Source: Hymenobacter siberiensis (GTDB lineage: Bacteria > Bacteroidota > Bacteroidia > Cytophagales > Hymenobacteraceae). Taken from it: 64,000 bases of DNA. The position numbers and the translations under genes are program-made. The notes under the pieces are model-generated. The model was not told the DNA's origin, made no database searches, and saw nothing but the letters and a program-made list of their open reading frames with translations. Shown here one piece after another: positions 16,672 to 25,124 of this stretch. The stretch lies in NCBI RefSeq assembly GCF_018967845.1, contig NZ_JAHLZZ010000001.1, positions 3,658,001 through 3,722,000 on the forward strand, written 5' to 3'. Each line of letters opens with the position of its first letter. The first letter of the stretch is position 1.

Positions 16672-17907
16672 CTACTTCCCGCCAAATACCAGCTTGAAGT
16701 AGAAGCTCGGTTTCCGCAGCTGCTCGCGCAGGTCCAAATCCATGAACATCATGGAGAGCGTAGCGGCCAGCGTGGGGTTGCGGGCGGCGCGGTTGGCCAC
16801 GATATTGAACAGGCTGGGAAAATTCAGCAGCCGCTGCATAACGGTGCTGATACGCAGCTCCTGCCACAGGCGGTTGTACACGGCCTTGTCGTAATTCTTT
16901 AGAAATTCGGGGCTGAAATCCTGCTTTTTCACCGCCTCCACGGCCCATATGGCCGCATGCCGGCCGCTCACCATGGCGTGCGAAATACCTTCGCCCGAAA
17001 ACGGGTCGATGAGCGAGCCGGCATCGCCGAGCAGGCAGTAGCCGGCCCCCGACAGCGACCGCCGCTTCGAGCCCAGCGGCAGGCCGAAGCCTTTCACCGA
17101 GCCCAGCCGCGTGGCCCCGGCAAAGCGCGGGGCCAACGTGGGGTGCGTGGCCAGAATCTCATCGAGGCGCTGGCGCAGGTTGATTTTCTTGGCCGCCACG
17201 GTTTTCGAGAGCATGCCCACGCCCACGTTGGCCTGGCCGTTGGGCAGCGGAAACACCCAGAGGTAGCCGGGCAGGAAATCCTTGATGAAGTGCAGCTCGA
17301 TGAAATTATCGGGGCTCATGCCGCTCACGCCGTCGTAGTAGGTGCGCAGGCCGGCGCAGTGGTGGTCGGGTTCCAAGGCATGGCCGGCCACTTTGCGGGC
17401 AAACTCGGATTGCGCGCCGTTGGCCACCAGCAGCAGGCGGCAGGTGGCGATTTCCTGGCCGGCTTTGTTGAAAAGCTGCCAGCCGGTGGGCGTGCGCTCG
17501 GTGCGGGCCACGTCCACGTTTTCGCGAAAGTCGATTTCCGGACGCTGCCGCACTTCTTCGACCAGGAAATTATCGAAGTCGATGCGCTTGGCGACGTGGC
17601 CGGCGGTAGCATCGGCGGCTTTGTCGAATTTGGGCTTGAAGGGGATGCTGAGCTTGCGGCCGTTGGGCGCGATGAAGTCGATGCCCCAGCTCGGAATCTG
17701 CATGGGCGCGGCGGCCAGCTTGGCGTGCAGGCCGGGCTCGATGCGCTTCAACTCATTGATGACCTTGCCGCTGAGGGCATCGCCACAGGTTTTGTCGCGC
17801 GGGAACGCGGCGCGGTCCAATAGCAGGCAAGGCTGGCCGGCGTTGGCGAGGTGCAGGGCGGCGGCGGCCCCGCCGGGGCCCGCGCCCAGGATGCAAATAT
17901 CAATCAT
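16672..17907 (-). CDS. FAD-dependent oxidoreductase, geranylgeranyl-reductase family
   Basis: 411-aa flavoprotein with an N-terminal FAD loop ICILGAGPGGAAAALHLA, the family block DRAAFPRDKTCGDALSG, and the second FAD site LLGDAGSLIDPFSGEGISHA. This family reduces isoprenoid double bonds or hydroxylates aromatic rings; in Bacteroidetes the substrate of this subgroup is not certain. The N-terminus is natural at the ATG. The gene is divergent from fabG, and the 132-base gap is filled with AGCTGTTAGC repeats. Confidence 0.85.
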   Translation of the reverse strand: MIDICILGAGPGGAAAALHLANAGQPCLLLDRAAFPRDKTCGDALSGKVINELKRIEPGLHAKLAAAPMQIPSWGIDFIAPNGRKLSIPFKPKFDKAADATAGHVAKRIDFDNFLVEEVRQRPEIDFRENVDVARTERTPTGWQLFNKAGQEIATCRLLLVANGAQSEFARKVAGHALEPDHHCAGLRTYYDGVSGMSPDNFIELHFIKDFLPGYLWVFPLPNGQANVGVGMLSKTVAAKKINLRQRLDEILATHPTLAPRFAGATRLGSVKGFGLPLGSKRRSLSGAGYCLLGDAGSLIDPFSGEGISHAMVSGRHAAIWAVEAVKKQDFSPEFLKNYDKAVYNRLWQELRISTVMQRLLNFPSLFNIVANRAARNPTLAATLSMMFMDLDLREQLRKPSFYFKLVFGGK

Positions 17908-17912
17908 TTTGG

Positions 17913-18025
17913 AGCTGTTAGCTGAAAGCTATTGGCTGTTAGCTTTCTCTAAAATCAGCCTTCTAGCCACGCCAAACAGTTATCAAAGCTAACAGCTATC
18001 CGCTAAAAGCTAATAGCTGACAATA
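17913..18025. repeat. AGCTGTTAGC-type inverted repeat, copy 1
   Basis: Text built from AGCTGTTAGCTGAAAGCT-like units on the left and their reverse complement (AGCTAACAGCTAT...) on the right, with an unrelated 30-base centre. It fills the divergent intergenic region upstream of fabG. The same family occurs at 45601-45700. Confidence 0.75.
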
Positions 18026-18027
18026 GC

Positions 18028-18035
18028 TACCTTCG
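18028..18035 (+). promoter_or_regulatory. Predicted -7 element for fabG
   Basis: TACCTTCG, one base from TAnnTTTG, ending only four bases before the fabG ATG. If used, the transcript would start at or next to the start codon. Confidence 0.45.
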
Positions 18036-18039
18036 CCCC

Positions 18040-18789
18040 ATGACCAACACACTCACCGGAAAAGTAGCCCTCGTAACGGGTGCTTCCAAAGGAATTGGCC
18101 GCGCCATCGCGGCGCATTTTGCCCAGCTTGGCGCCGATGTCGCCTTCACGTATTTGTCCTCGGTGGAGAAGGGCCAGGCCCTCGAAACCGAGCTGTCGGC
18201 CGCCGGCACCAAGGTAAAAGGCTACCGCTCCGACGCCTCCGACTACGCCCAGGCCGAAAAGCTGATTGAGGACGTGGTGGCCGATTTCGGCAAGCTCGAT
18301 ATTCTCGTCAACAACGCCGGCATCACGCAGGACGGCCTGCTGATGCGCATGAGCGAGCAGCAGTGGGACAACGTGATGAACGTGAACCTCAAGTCAGTTT
18401 TCAATCTCACCAAAGCGGCCACCAAGCCGATGATGCGCGCCAAAGCCGGCTCCATTATCAACATGACCAGCGTGGTGGGCATCAAGGGCAACGCCGGGCA
18501 GGCCAACTACGCCGCCAGCAAGGCCGGCATCATCGGCTTCACCAAATCGGTGGCCCTGGAGCTGGGCTCGCGCAACATTCGCTGCAACGCCGTAGCCCCC
18601 GGCTTCATCGAAACCGAAATGACCGATGCTCTCGACCCCAAGCAGGTGGATGAGTGGCGCAAGGCAATTCCTTTGAAGCGCGGCGGCCGGCCGGAGGACG
18701 TGGCGAAGGCCACGGCGTTTTTGGCTTCGGATGATTCGAGCTACATCACCGGGCAAGTGCTGCAGGTGGATGGCGGGATGCTGACGTAA
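18040..18789 (+). CDS. fabG: 3-oxoacyl-ACP reductase FabG
   Basis: 249-aa short-chain dehydrogenase that reduces 3-oxoacyl-ACP with NADPH in fatty-acid elongation. NADPH loop TGASKGIG (13-20), NNAGITQDGLLMRM, catalytic Ser144, Tyr157 and Lys161 (in NAGQANYAASKAG), PG-motif VAPGFIETEMT and the C-terminal GQVLQVDGGM. Fully intact and of normal length. Other fatty-acid synthesis genes are not adjacent. Confidence 0.95.
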   Translation: MTNTLTGKVALVTGASKGIGRAIAAHFAQLGADVAFTYLSSVEKGQALETELSAAGTKVKGYRSDASDYAQAEKLIEDVVADFGKLDILVNNAGITQDGLLMRMSEQQWDNVMNVNLKSVFNLTKAATKPMMRAKAGSIINMTSVVGIKGNAGQANYAASKAGIIGFTKSVALELGSRNIRCNAVAPGFIETEMTDALDPKQVDEWRKAIPLKRGGRPEDVAKATAFLASDDSSYITGQVLQVDGGMLT

Positions 18790-18806
18790 GTGCTCCTGAA
18801 CTACAT

Positions 18807-18840
18807 AGAAACATCTCTGCTTAATGGCAGAGATGTTTCT
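18807..18840 (+). terminator. Hairpin downstream of fabG
   Basis: Perfect 14-base arms AGAAACATCTCTGC / GCAGAGATGTTTCT with a 6-base loop, 17 bases after the fabG stop. No T-run follows. It also marks the edge of the AT-rich island. Confidence 0.65.
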
Positions 18841-18891
18841 GAATTGTATTCATCTACCACAAAGCGTAATCGATATGCAATATTTTATATT

Positions 18892-19872
18892 AGACTTGTT
18901 GCGAGCTATTAATCACAGATTTAAGCTGAAATTCCACAAGCCCGCACACACTCCCAGCACGTCATTGTACAGGTTCAAATTATGCAAACGTAATCGGTCT
19001 TCCAAAATTCGATAACGTTTCAATCCGCCAATGCTATGCTCTACGGTAATTCGTTCACTTGCTTGTTTTGTATTTATTTCTCGTTGTTCATCGGTGAGTT
19101 CTTTCCCTTTCGGCTTTTTGATAGGAATAAAAACTTTCCGGCAAACGTAGTCTTTCGCGAAGCCCAAAAACCCCAGGTCCAACCGCACCTTGAACTTTTT
19201 AAACCACTCTTTATCAACTGGTAAAATGCTTTTTAGCACACTGTAGTCGTGGTGTCTTCCGCCGTAACAACGGCTGATAAAACCAATCCAGCGAATGGTC
19301 GTTGAAATAACTATCTCTTTTACGGCGTGTATTTTTTTTTACCGCTATAGTAGTCTTTTTGCATCTCTTTATTTCCTGGTCGTTGCTTGCGTTGCTCTGT
19401 TCCATCGACCAATAACGTCTCGTGTTCCTGAAAATAGGCTTCAAATTCGGCCACTGTCGCAAATTCCCGCTTTGGCGCATGCCCGGTTTGCTCCAGCGCT
19501 TCTTGGAGCACCGTAATGCCTAATTCCTGGTTGCGTTTCGCGTTGGAACCGTCCATCCCACTGACCAATCCCAACAAATCATACGTCAAGTTTGCTTTGA
19601 AGCTGAATAGGGTGAAAAGCAGTAATTCTTCTTCTGTTTTAAGGGCTACTTCATACGGCGCAAAAGCCCCACGTTCAATCATATCTGTTCCATTTAACCG
19701 AAAATACGCCTGCTTAAAATGCGCCAAAAGCTGCGCAAAACGCTCCGCCGTGAGTCCCGTGGCAGCACGCCATTTACGCGAAGTAGTGAGGTTTTTTACG
19801 GAAAAGTTCATGTTCTAAATTTAAGTACAGTTTGTCGAAAATTCCGCACTTCACTCACTTCGCAACAAGTCT
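18892..19872 (-). mobile_element. IS5-type insertion sequence (981 bp)
   Basis: Bounded by 13-base inverted repeats AGACTTGTTGCGA (18892-18904) and its reverse complement (19860-19872), and flanked by a candidate 3-base duplication ATT. It carries one transposase gene in two overlapping frames on the minus strand. It interrupts an AT-rich gene at its sixth codon. Confidence 0.85.
18913..19811 (-). CDS. IS5-type transposase, two frames joined at a run of nine A
   Basis: Frame 1 (from 19811) has an N-terminal helix-turn-helix region (LTAERFAQLLAHFKQAYF) and the first catalytic Asp in LLVDGTEQR, and stops soon after GKKKYTP. Frame 2 (to 18913) continues HAVKEIVIS...GRHHDYSVLKSILP and carries the final Glu in ASERITVEHSIGGLKRYR. 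A -1 shift at nine consecutive A on the minus strand (19332-19340) joins them into about 299 aa, the normal length. This may be programmed frameshifting, as in several IS groups, or a decayed or misread homopolymer. Confidence 0.75.
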
Positions 19873-20547
19873 ATTAAAGGCCATATCAAATTTTGAGGAG
19901 TATTTCAACTCTTTTGATTTACAAAAAGAGTTGAATGAAATATCCGTTACCCCAAGAGCATGGTATAATTGTAAAGTGGGCGATGATGACTCTTGGGGCG
20001 TCGATTTGTCTTTATCAAGCCGATTAGAATCAGACCCTTATTTTTTGATAAATGGATTTTTACGTCACGTAAGCTTAAATTCATCTCTTTATAGAGACAG
20101 AGGCTACACGAGTGGTTATGAACAAAAGCGCTTGATTGAAGAATCAGGTATGCACCACGAACACGCGCAGGCTGAAAAGGCCAAAATTGATATTATAAAT
20201 AAAATAATAACTAAATACGATTCGGCAATACATTTTTCTAATTTAAATTCAATAGCAAATCTTAACAAATCAGCATTCTCCTTTCTTCAACGCTTCTTTT
20301 TTGCCATTCCAGATATCAAGAAGGTGGAAGTGTATTCTAAAAGCAATACTTGCTATTACTCAAGCGATAAAAATAACATGAGATACACAGTCCATGAGAA
20401 AGAAATGCTACTTGAAATTCTAAATAACGGGTTGATTGCAAACTGTTCGCTTGATATTCATGGCAGTAATTCAACGGCCAGCTTTTCACCTGAGCAAGTC
20501 AATGAACTAATTAAACAAAATCAGCTATTAAGCACTATTTCTACCTT

Positions 20548-21198
20548 TTGATTTTAGCGGCCCTCGCCATCGCCGCCTACCCGCGCCTGCACCGCCGCCT
20601 GCTCCGCTACCAGAGCCACCGCGCCGCTGAAGCCGCCACCGCCCAAATCGCGCCCCAGCTCCGCGACGGCGACCTGATTTTTCACACCTCCCTCTCGGCT
20701 CAGAGCCGGGCCATTCAGTTGGCCACGCACTCGGCCTGGAGCCACTGCGGCATCGTGTATAAAGATGGCGCAAGCTGGCAGGTATTCGAAGCCGTGCAGC
20801 CGGTGAAGCGCACGCCGCTGGCCGACTGGGTGGCGCGGGGCCAGGGCGGCCACTTCGTGACTAAGCGGCTGCGCGATGCGGCCACCGTGCTCACACCCGC
20901 CGCGCTGGCCCGTCTCAAAGCAGCCGGACGGCCCATGCTGGGGCACAATTACGACTTGTATTTCGGCTGGTCCGATGACCGGATTTATTGCTCCGAGCTT
21001 ATCTGGAAAGTGTATGAGCGCGGGCTCGGCCGGCGGCTGGGGCAGCTCCAGCACCTGCGCGATTTCGACCTGAGCCACCCTGCCGTGCAGGCCAAGTTGC
21101 GCGAGCGGTACGACGACAGCTTGCCGCTGAACGAAACCGTGATTTCGCCGGTCAGCATTTTCAATAGTCCCGAGCTGGTGACGGTACTGACTCGTTAA
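20548..21198 (+). CDS. YiiX-like permuted papain-fold hydrolase, N-terminus probably altered
   Basis: 216-aa protein of the YiiX/NlpC-P60-like family. The motifs match E. coli YiiX in order: DGDLIFHTSLSAQSRAIQLA, THSAWSHCGIVY, VFEAVQPVKRTPL, LYFGWSDDRIYCSELIWKVY (catalytic Cys) and FDLSHPAVQAKLRERY. The substrate is unknown. The only usable start is TTG 20548, which overlaps the stop of the AT-rich gene by four bases; the leading LAALAIAAYPRLHRRLL is the end of a membrane anchor or signal whose first residues seem lost at the island border. Composition switches from AT-rich to GC-rich exactly here. Confidence 0.8.
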   Translation: MILAALAIAAYPRLHRRLLRYQSHRAAEAATAQIAPQLRDGDLIFHTSLSAQSRAIQLATHSAWSHCGIVYKDGASWQVFEAVQPVKRTPLADWVARGQGGHFVTKRLRDAATVLTPAALARLKAAGRPMLGHNYDLYFGWSDDRIYCSELIWKVYERGLGRRLGQLQHLRDFDLSHPAVQAKLRERYDDSLPLNETVISPVSIFNSPELVTVLTR

Positions 21199-24100
21199 GG
21201 CCGCACCAGCTTGATTTGGGCACGCTGGTTCTGGCCCTTTAGCAGCAGGTAATACAGGCCGGAAGCAGTTAGCTGGCGGGAGAAATCGAGCTGCTGGGCA
21301 GGCCCTGCCAATTGGCCACTCGCCAGCGTTGCACCTATGCCCGACACCAGCGAGTACGCTACCGGTCCCTGGAAATTATTGGGCAGCAGCACCCACAACC
21401 GGCCATCGCTGGTGGGGTTGGGGTATACCTGGGGCGTGGCAACGCCTGCGGGGCCGCTCAACCGGTCTTCGGGCAGGCGGCTGCCGATTGCCGGGCCTGG
21501 CTGCGCCAGGCTACCGGAATCAGGGGCCAGGGTGGTTCTGGCTGCGCCGACGGCATTTTGACGCCACACTTCAATTCCCGAGAGGTTGGCATAGCCACCG
21601 GCGGTACTCACCACCAACGTGCCATTGCTGGCAACGGTGGTGGTGTAGGGCCCCAGCCGGCTCCAGCTGCCGGCCGGCCCGCTGTTGTAGTTAGACAGCA
21701 CCAGCTGGCCCTGCACGCGAATATCGAAGATTTCCGGGTTGTTGTCTTCCCACACGTAGGCATACACGGCGTAGGTGCCCGCCGGCACATTGCGCAGCGT
21801 CGCATCGAGGCTGGGGCCATACACTGACGAGCGAATCATGCTGGCCCGTGGGGCATCGGTGGCCGGATTAAGGGGGATATTTTGATTCGCAAACCGAGTG
21901 CCCGTGACGGTGAAGTTGGCCGCCCCCGTGGCGGCTTCCCAATTCTGACCGTCGAGCACTAGTGCATTGCCGTTGATATTTAAGGCCCGGTAAAACACTA
22001 AGCCCGTGCCGCTAATAGCCGTGAAGGTGGCCGTGATGCTTTTGTTGGCCGTCATGGTCACCGTGAGCGGATTGGTGCTGCCCGTGGCATCGCCACTCCA
22101 GCTGGCGAAGGTGAAGCTGGCAGCGGCTGTGGCCGTCAGGCTCACCGTGCTGCCGCTGGGGTAAGTGGCCTGATTCGGGTTTTTTGTTACCGTGCCACTG
22201 CCCACCGTGGTCACCGTCAGCGTGTAGGTCGTGGCTGGGGTGGCGGTAAAGGTGGCCGTGATGTTTTTATTCCCGGTCATTGGCACCGATAAGGGATTGG
22301 CTGTGCCCGAGGCATCGCCACTCCAGCCGCTGAATTGGTAGCCGGCGGCGGGCGTGGCCGTCAGGCTTACTGTGCTGCCACTGGGGTAAGTGGCCTGATT
22401 CGGGTTTTTCGTTACCGTGCCACTGCCCACCGTGCCGATGGTGAGGGTATAGCTGGCAGCGGCCGTCTGGTTTGTGACGCTGAAGCCGATGCTGAGGGGC
22501 GTGCCAGCCGTGCCCCCGCCACCGCCAGCGGTGTAAGGCGTAGCCGTGAGGGTATAGTTGCCGACTCCCGGCGTCCAGGAATTATAAACGCCAGCGCCGT
22601 TGTCACCAAACAGCGCGTAGGGCGCTACCGACTCGGTCTGGTTCCGGGCCGCGGCCCCGCCGAGGACGAGAACGACACTGCCCACCGTGGCCGGGTTGGT
22701 ATTGGCCCGAATGTTCAGGCGAATAGTTGGCAAGGTAGCCAGGTTGAGGGTGGTTCCGGGGGCCAGGGCCTGAATGTCGCCCCCCGTGTCGGCATTCACC
22801 AGGGTGTAGCTCGTCACGCTTTGCCCGGCCGGTGCGGCGGTGAAGGTGGCCGTGATGCTTTTGTTGGCCGTCATGGTCACCGTGAGCGGATTGGTGCTGC
22901 CCGTGGCATCGCCGCTCCAGCTGGCGAAGGTGAAGCCGGCAGCGGGCGTGGCCGTCAGGCTCACCGTACTGCCGCTGGGGTAAGTGGCCTGATTCGGGTT
23001 TTTCACTACCGTGCCGCTGCCGGTAGTGTTGGTGGTCAGCGTGTAGCTGGCGGCCGGGGCAGCGGTGAAAGTGGCGGTTATGTTCTTGTTGGCCGTCATC
23101 GTCACCGTCAGGGGGTTGGTGGTGCCAGAGGCGTCGCCGCTCCAGCCGCTGAACTGAAAGCCGGCCGCTGGGGTGGCCGTTACCGTCACACTGCTGCCGC
23201 TGGCATATGCCGCCTGGTTCGGGCTCTTGCTCACCGTGCCGCTGCCGGTGGCAGCGACCGTGAGCGAGTACGTGGTCGGATTAGTGCTGCCGCTCACCTG
23301 GTTATAGGCCACCTGCTGCAAGGCCACGGCATCGGCCGGCGCAATGCCCAGGTCGGCGGCGGCGAGTTCCCCGGCCCCCAGGGAGCGTGGGTCAACCCCC
23401 GTAATTTGTTGAAGCAACACACAGGCGCTCAGGTATGAGCCCCATTTGCTGGCGTGGAAGTAGCTGGACCACAAGTCGAGCTGCCCGGCCGTGGGCGTGT
23501 AGGGATTGGACATGGCCACGCCCGTTTGCATGGCCAACTGCCAGGCATCACCCACGGGAGCCACCGCTTCGAAACGCCCATTCTGCGCAAATGCCTGGTA
23601 ATAAGCATTGTGCAGGTCGGTGCTCATGGCCGTAATGGGCTGGCCCGAATAAGGTTGGCCGGCGGGATACGTCAGGTCGGCGCGCGCCCAAGTTTGGTAC
23701 AGGTAGATTTTTGAGGCGGCATTCACTGAATGAATGGCCTGCTCCAGCTGCGTGGAATAGGTAAAAAAATCGGCCGGATTGCCGCCTTTATTCGCCGGCA
23801 ACGGCCCCGTACTTAATTCCTGCAGCACTACTTTGTCCCATTGGGCCTGCCGGATAACCATGAGGGCATTGGTGTAGTGGTAGGTCAGGTCTACCCCGCT
23901 GATGGCCTCGATGTGCACTTCATAGGCCAGCCCGGCCTCGTCGGTGAACTTCTTGAAAATGCCCGGTACACCGCCCCAAGGCCCCGAGTCGTCGCTTTCG
24001 TGTCGGGGAGAACTGGTGGGCAGTCCGTAGTTTTCGTCCGTCACGGCAGCGGTGTTGTAGTTCAGCACCGGGGCAAGGTTACCGTGCGTAAAGCTGTTGC

Positions 24101-24221
24101 CCACAAACAAAATGCGGGTTTGTGCCAATGCTGGCGCGGCGGGCAGCAGCAGGCCCACAACCAGCAAAAGCTTCAGCAGATAATAGGTACTGCAACGCGG
24201 AGGGAGAAAGTTGACTAGCAT
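21195..24221 (-). CDS. T9SS-secreted SGNH-like esterase with B-repeats
   Basis: 1008-aa secreted protein. Order: signal peptide (about 1-34), SGNH/GDSL-like hydrolase domain (about 35-310; ILFVGNSFTHGNLAP with the nucleophile Ser), four B-repeat units of about 70 aa each (GSGTV-KNPNQATYPSGSTV ... WSGDA-G--NPL-V-MTANK-ITATFTA), an inserted beta domain between units 2 and 3 (VTSYTLVNADTGGDIQALAP), a malectin-like or carbohydrate-binding domain (about 740-890; GLVFYRALNINGNALVLDG), and a C-terminal type A T9SS sorting domain (VYPNPTSDGRLWVLLP...ASGLYYLLLK). Probably surface-attached or secreted and active on polysaccharide side groups. It overlaps the end of the yiiX-like gene by four bases (convergent). 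Confidence 0.85.
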   Translation of the reverse strand: MLVNFLPPRCSTYYLLKLLLVVGLLLPAAPALAQTRILFVGNSFTHGNLAPVLNYNTAAVTDENYGLPTSSPRHESDDSGPWGGVPGIFKKFTDEAGLAYEVHIEAISGVDLTYHYTNALMVIRQAQWDKVVLQELSTGPLPANKGGNPADFFTYSTQLEQAIHSVNAASKIYLYQTWARADLTYPAGQPYSGQPITAMSTDLHNAYYQAFAQNGRFEAVAPVGDAWQLAMQTGVAMSNPYTPTAGQLDLWSSYFHASKWGSYLSACVLLQQITGVDPRSLGAGELAAADLGIAPADAVALQQVAYNQVSGSTNPTTYSLTVAATGSGTVSKSPNQAAYASGSSVTVTATPAAGFQFSGWSGDASGTTNPLTVTMTANKNITATFTAAPAASYTLTTNTTGSGTVVKNPNQATYPSGSTVSLTATPAAGFTFASWSGDATGSTNPLTVTMTANKSITATFTAAPAGQSVTSYTLVNADTGGDIQALAPGTTLNLATLPTIRLNIRANTNPATVGSVVLVLGGAAARNQTESVAPYALFGDNGAGVYNSWTPGVGNYTLTATPYTAGGGGGTAGTPLSIGFSVTNQTAAASYTLTIGTVGSGTVTKNPNQATYPSGSTVSLTATPAAGYQFSGWSGDASGTANPLSVPMTGNKNITATFTATPATTYTLTVTTVGSGTVTKNPNQATYPSGSTVSLTATAAASFTFASWSGDATGSTNPLTVTMTANKSITATFTAISGTGLVFYRALNINGNALVLDGQNWEAATGAANFTVTGTRFANQNIPLNPATDAPRASMIRSSVYGPSLDATLRNVPAGTYAVYAYVWEDNNPEIFDIRVQGQLVLSNYNSGPAGSWSRLGPYTTTVASNGTLVVSTAGGYANLSGIEVWRQNAVGAARTTLAPDSGSLAQPGPAIGSRLPEDRLSGPAGVATPQVYPNPTSDGRLWVLLPNNFQGPVAYSLVSGIGATLASGQLAGPAQQLDFSRQLTASGLYYLLLKGQNQRAQIKLVRP
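22014..23275 (-). repeat. Four near-identical ~205-bp coding repeats
   Basis: Units lie at about 22019-22224, 22243-22447, 22838-23046 and 23062-23273, encoding the B-repeats of the secreted esterase. The first and third units are almost the same at DNA level, including silent positions, which points to recent duplication or gene conversion. A different domain occupies 22448-22837 between units. Confidence 0.8.
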
Positions 24222-25124
24222 AGCAAAAGCATATCACAGGTAAAAAAGTCAGTTAAGCACCTATTCATCAGGCAATAAAATACCCTGCCTCGCATGGCAG
24301 GCGCGTGCCGGAGCACGACCGGTCGAGCTATTCCCCGACACCCTTCAAGTGGCCCACCCGGCTACCCGATGCGCAGGAGCATACCCATGCCAGTGGGGCT
24401 CTGACAACCAGGCCAAATCGGCACAGCAGAAAAAACGCGGGGTAGTAGTAGCCGCACACAGCCTGCCGGGCACTGCGCCCATGAGCAGCCGACAAGTATT
24501 TAACAACTGATTTTTCATACTGCCCGGCAAAGAGCTGGGCCAGGCAGGTCCGTTCCTGCCGGTGGCTGCAGGTAGTGCGTACTAGCAAATTGAATCTATG
24601 CAGACTTCAATTCTCCTTCCCAATCGAATGGGAATCAAATTAGTAACTGATTTTACACCGGTCGCTCTTATGCCAGGTATTTCAGCTCGTTGCTCGTTGC
24701 TGGTTGGTTTTCGTCCTACAAAAGGGCTCAAGAGTGAAAAACCAGCAATAAGGCACCACCTAATACCCTGTTTAACAGGACCTAATAATCGACTTCACTT
24801 TCGACCGCACTACGGTGCTTACCGGACTGCTCACGGCAGACAAACCGAATAACACGCAGTAGTCGAGATGATTGTATCAGCCAAAAATTGGTTTTTGACG
24901 GGAAAAATCATAGTTACGATATATATGAATTAATGTTCAATTATTTATTTTTTAACACTTGAAAACAACGGCTCAAGCTTAGCAGGCCGAAATCCGTAAT
25001 TTCGTCGGGTAAGTTTGCTCTTTTTGCACGCCTTCTCCCCCGGCTACTTCCGCTGCTGCCGGCTACTGGCCGAAACTTTGGCGGCGCGGGCCGACCTTTA
25101 GCCCTGATTCAATCCGACTTTCGT
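24222..25124. other. About 900 bases without a supported gene
   Basis: Composition is lower in GC than nearby genes, with an AT-rich part at 24880-24965. Two short frames (24328-24588 on minus and 24598-24852 on plus) have no signal, motif or coding-like codon use. A decayed gene or a long regulatory region is possible; I see no recognisable element. Confidence 0.5.

Larger units (their letters stand above)
18875..20551 (+). pseudogene. AT-rich gene of unknown function interrupted by an IS5-type element
   Basis: The gene can be rebuilt by removing 18892-19872 and one copy of the 3-base ATT duplication (18889-18891 / 19873-19875). The join gives ATG CAA TAT TTT ATA TTA AAG GCC, continuous with the frame that runs to TGA 20551, for a product of about 230 aa (MQYFILKAISNFEEYF...). 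The body has SWGVDLSLSSRLESDPY and MHHEHAQAEKAKIDIINK; I recognise no family. Base composition is much more AT-rich than neighbours, a sign of transfer. In the present state a TTG at 19832 inside the element end can begin a 239-aa frame, so a product with an altered N-terminus is possible. Confidence 0.7.

Noticed and set aside
19214..19480. 88-codon frame inside the IS5-type element
   Set aside because: It is out of phase with both transposase frames that carry the catalytic residues.
22014..23275. Regularly spaced repeats that might suggest a CRISPR array
   Set aside because: Units are about 205 bases, in frame, and encode protein B-repeats; no cas genes are present.
24328..24852. Two short frames (86 aa minus, 84 aa plus) in the 900-base gap
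   Set aside because: No signal peptide, motif, coding-like codon use or promoter.
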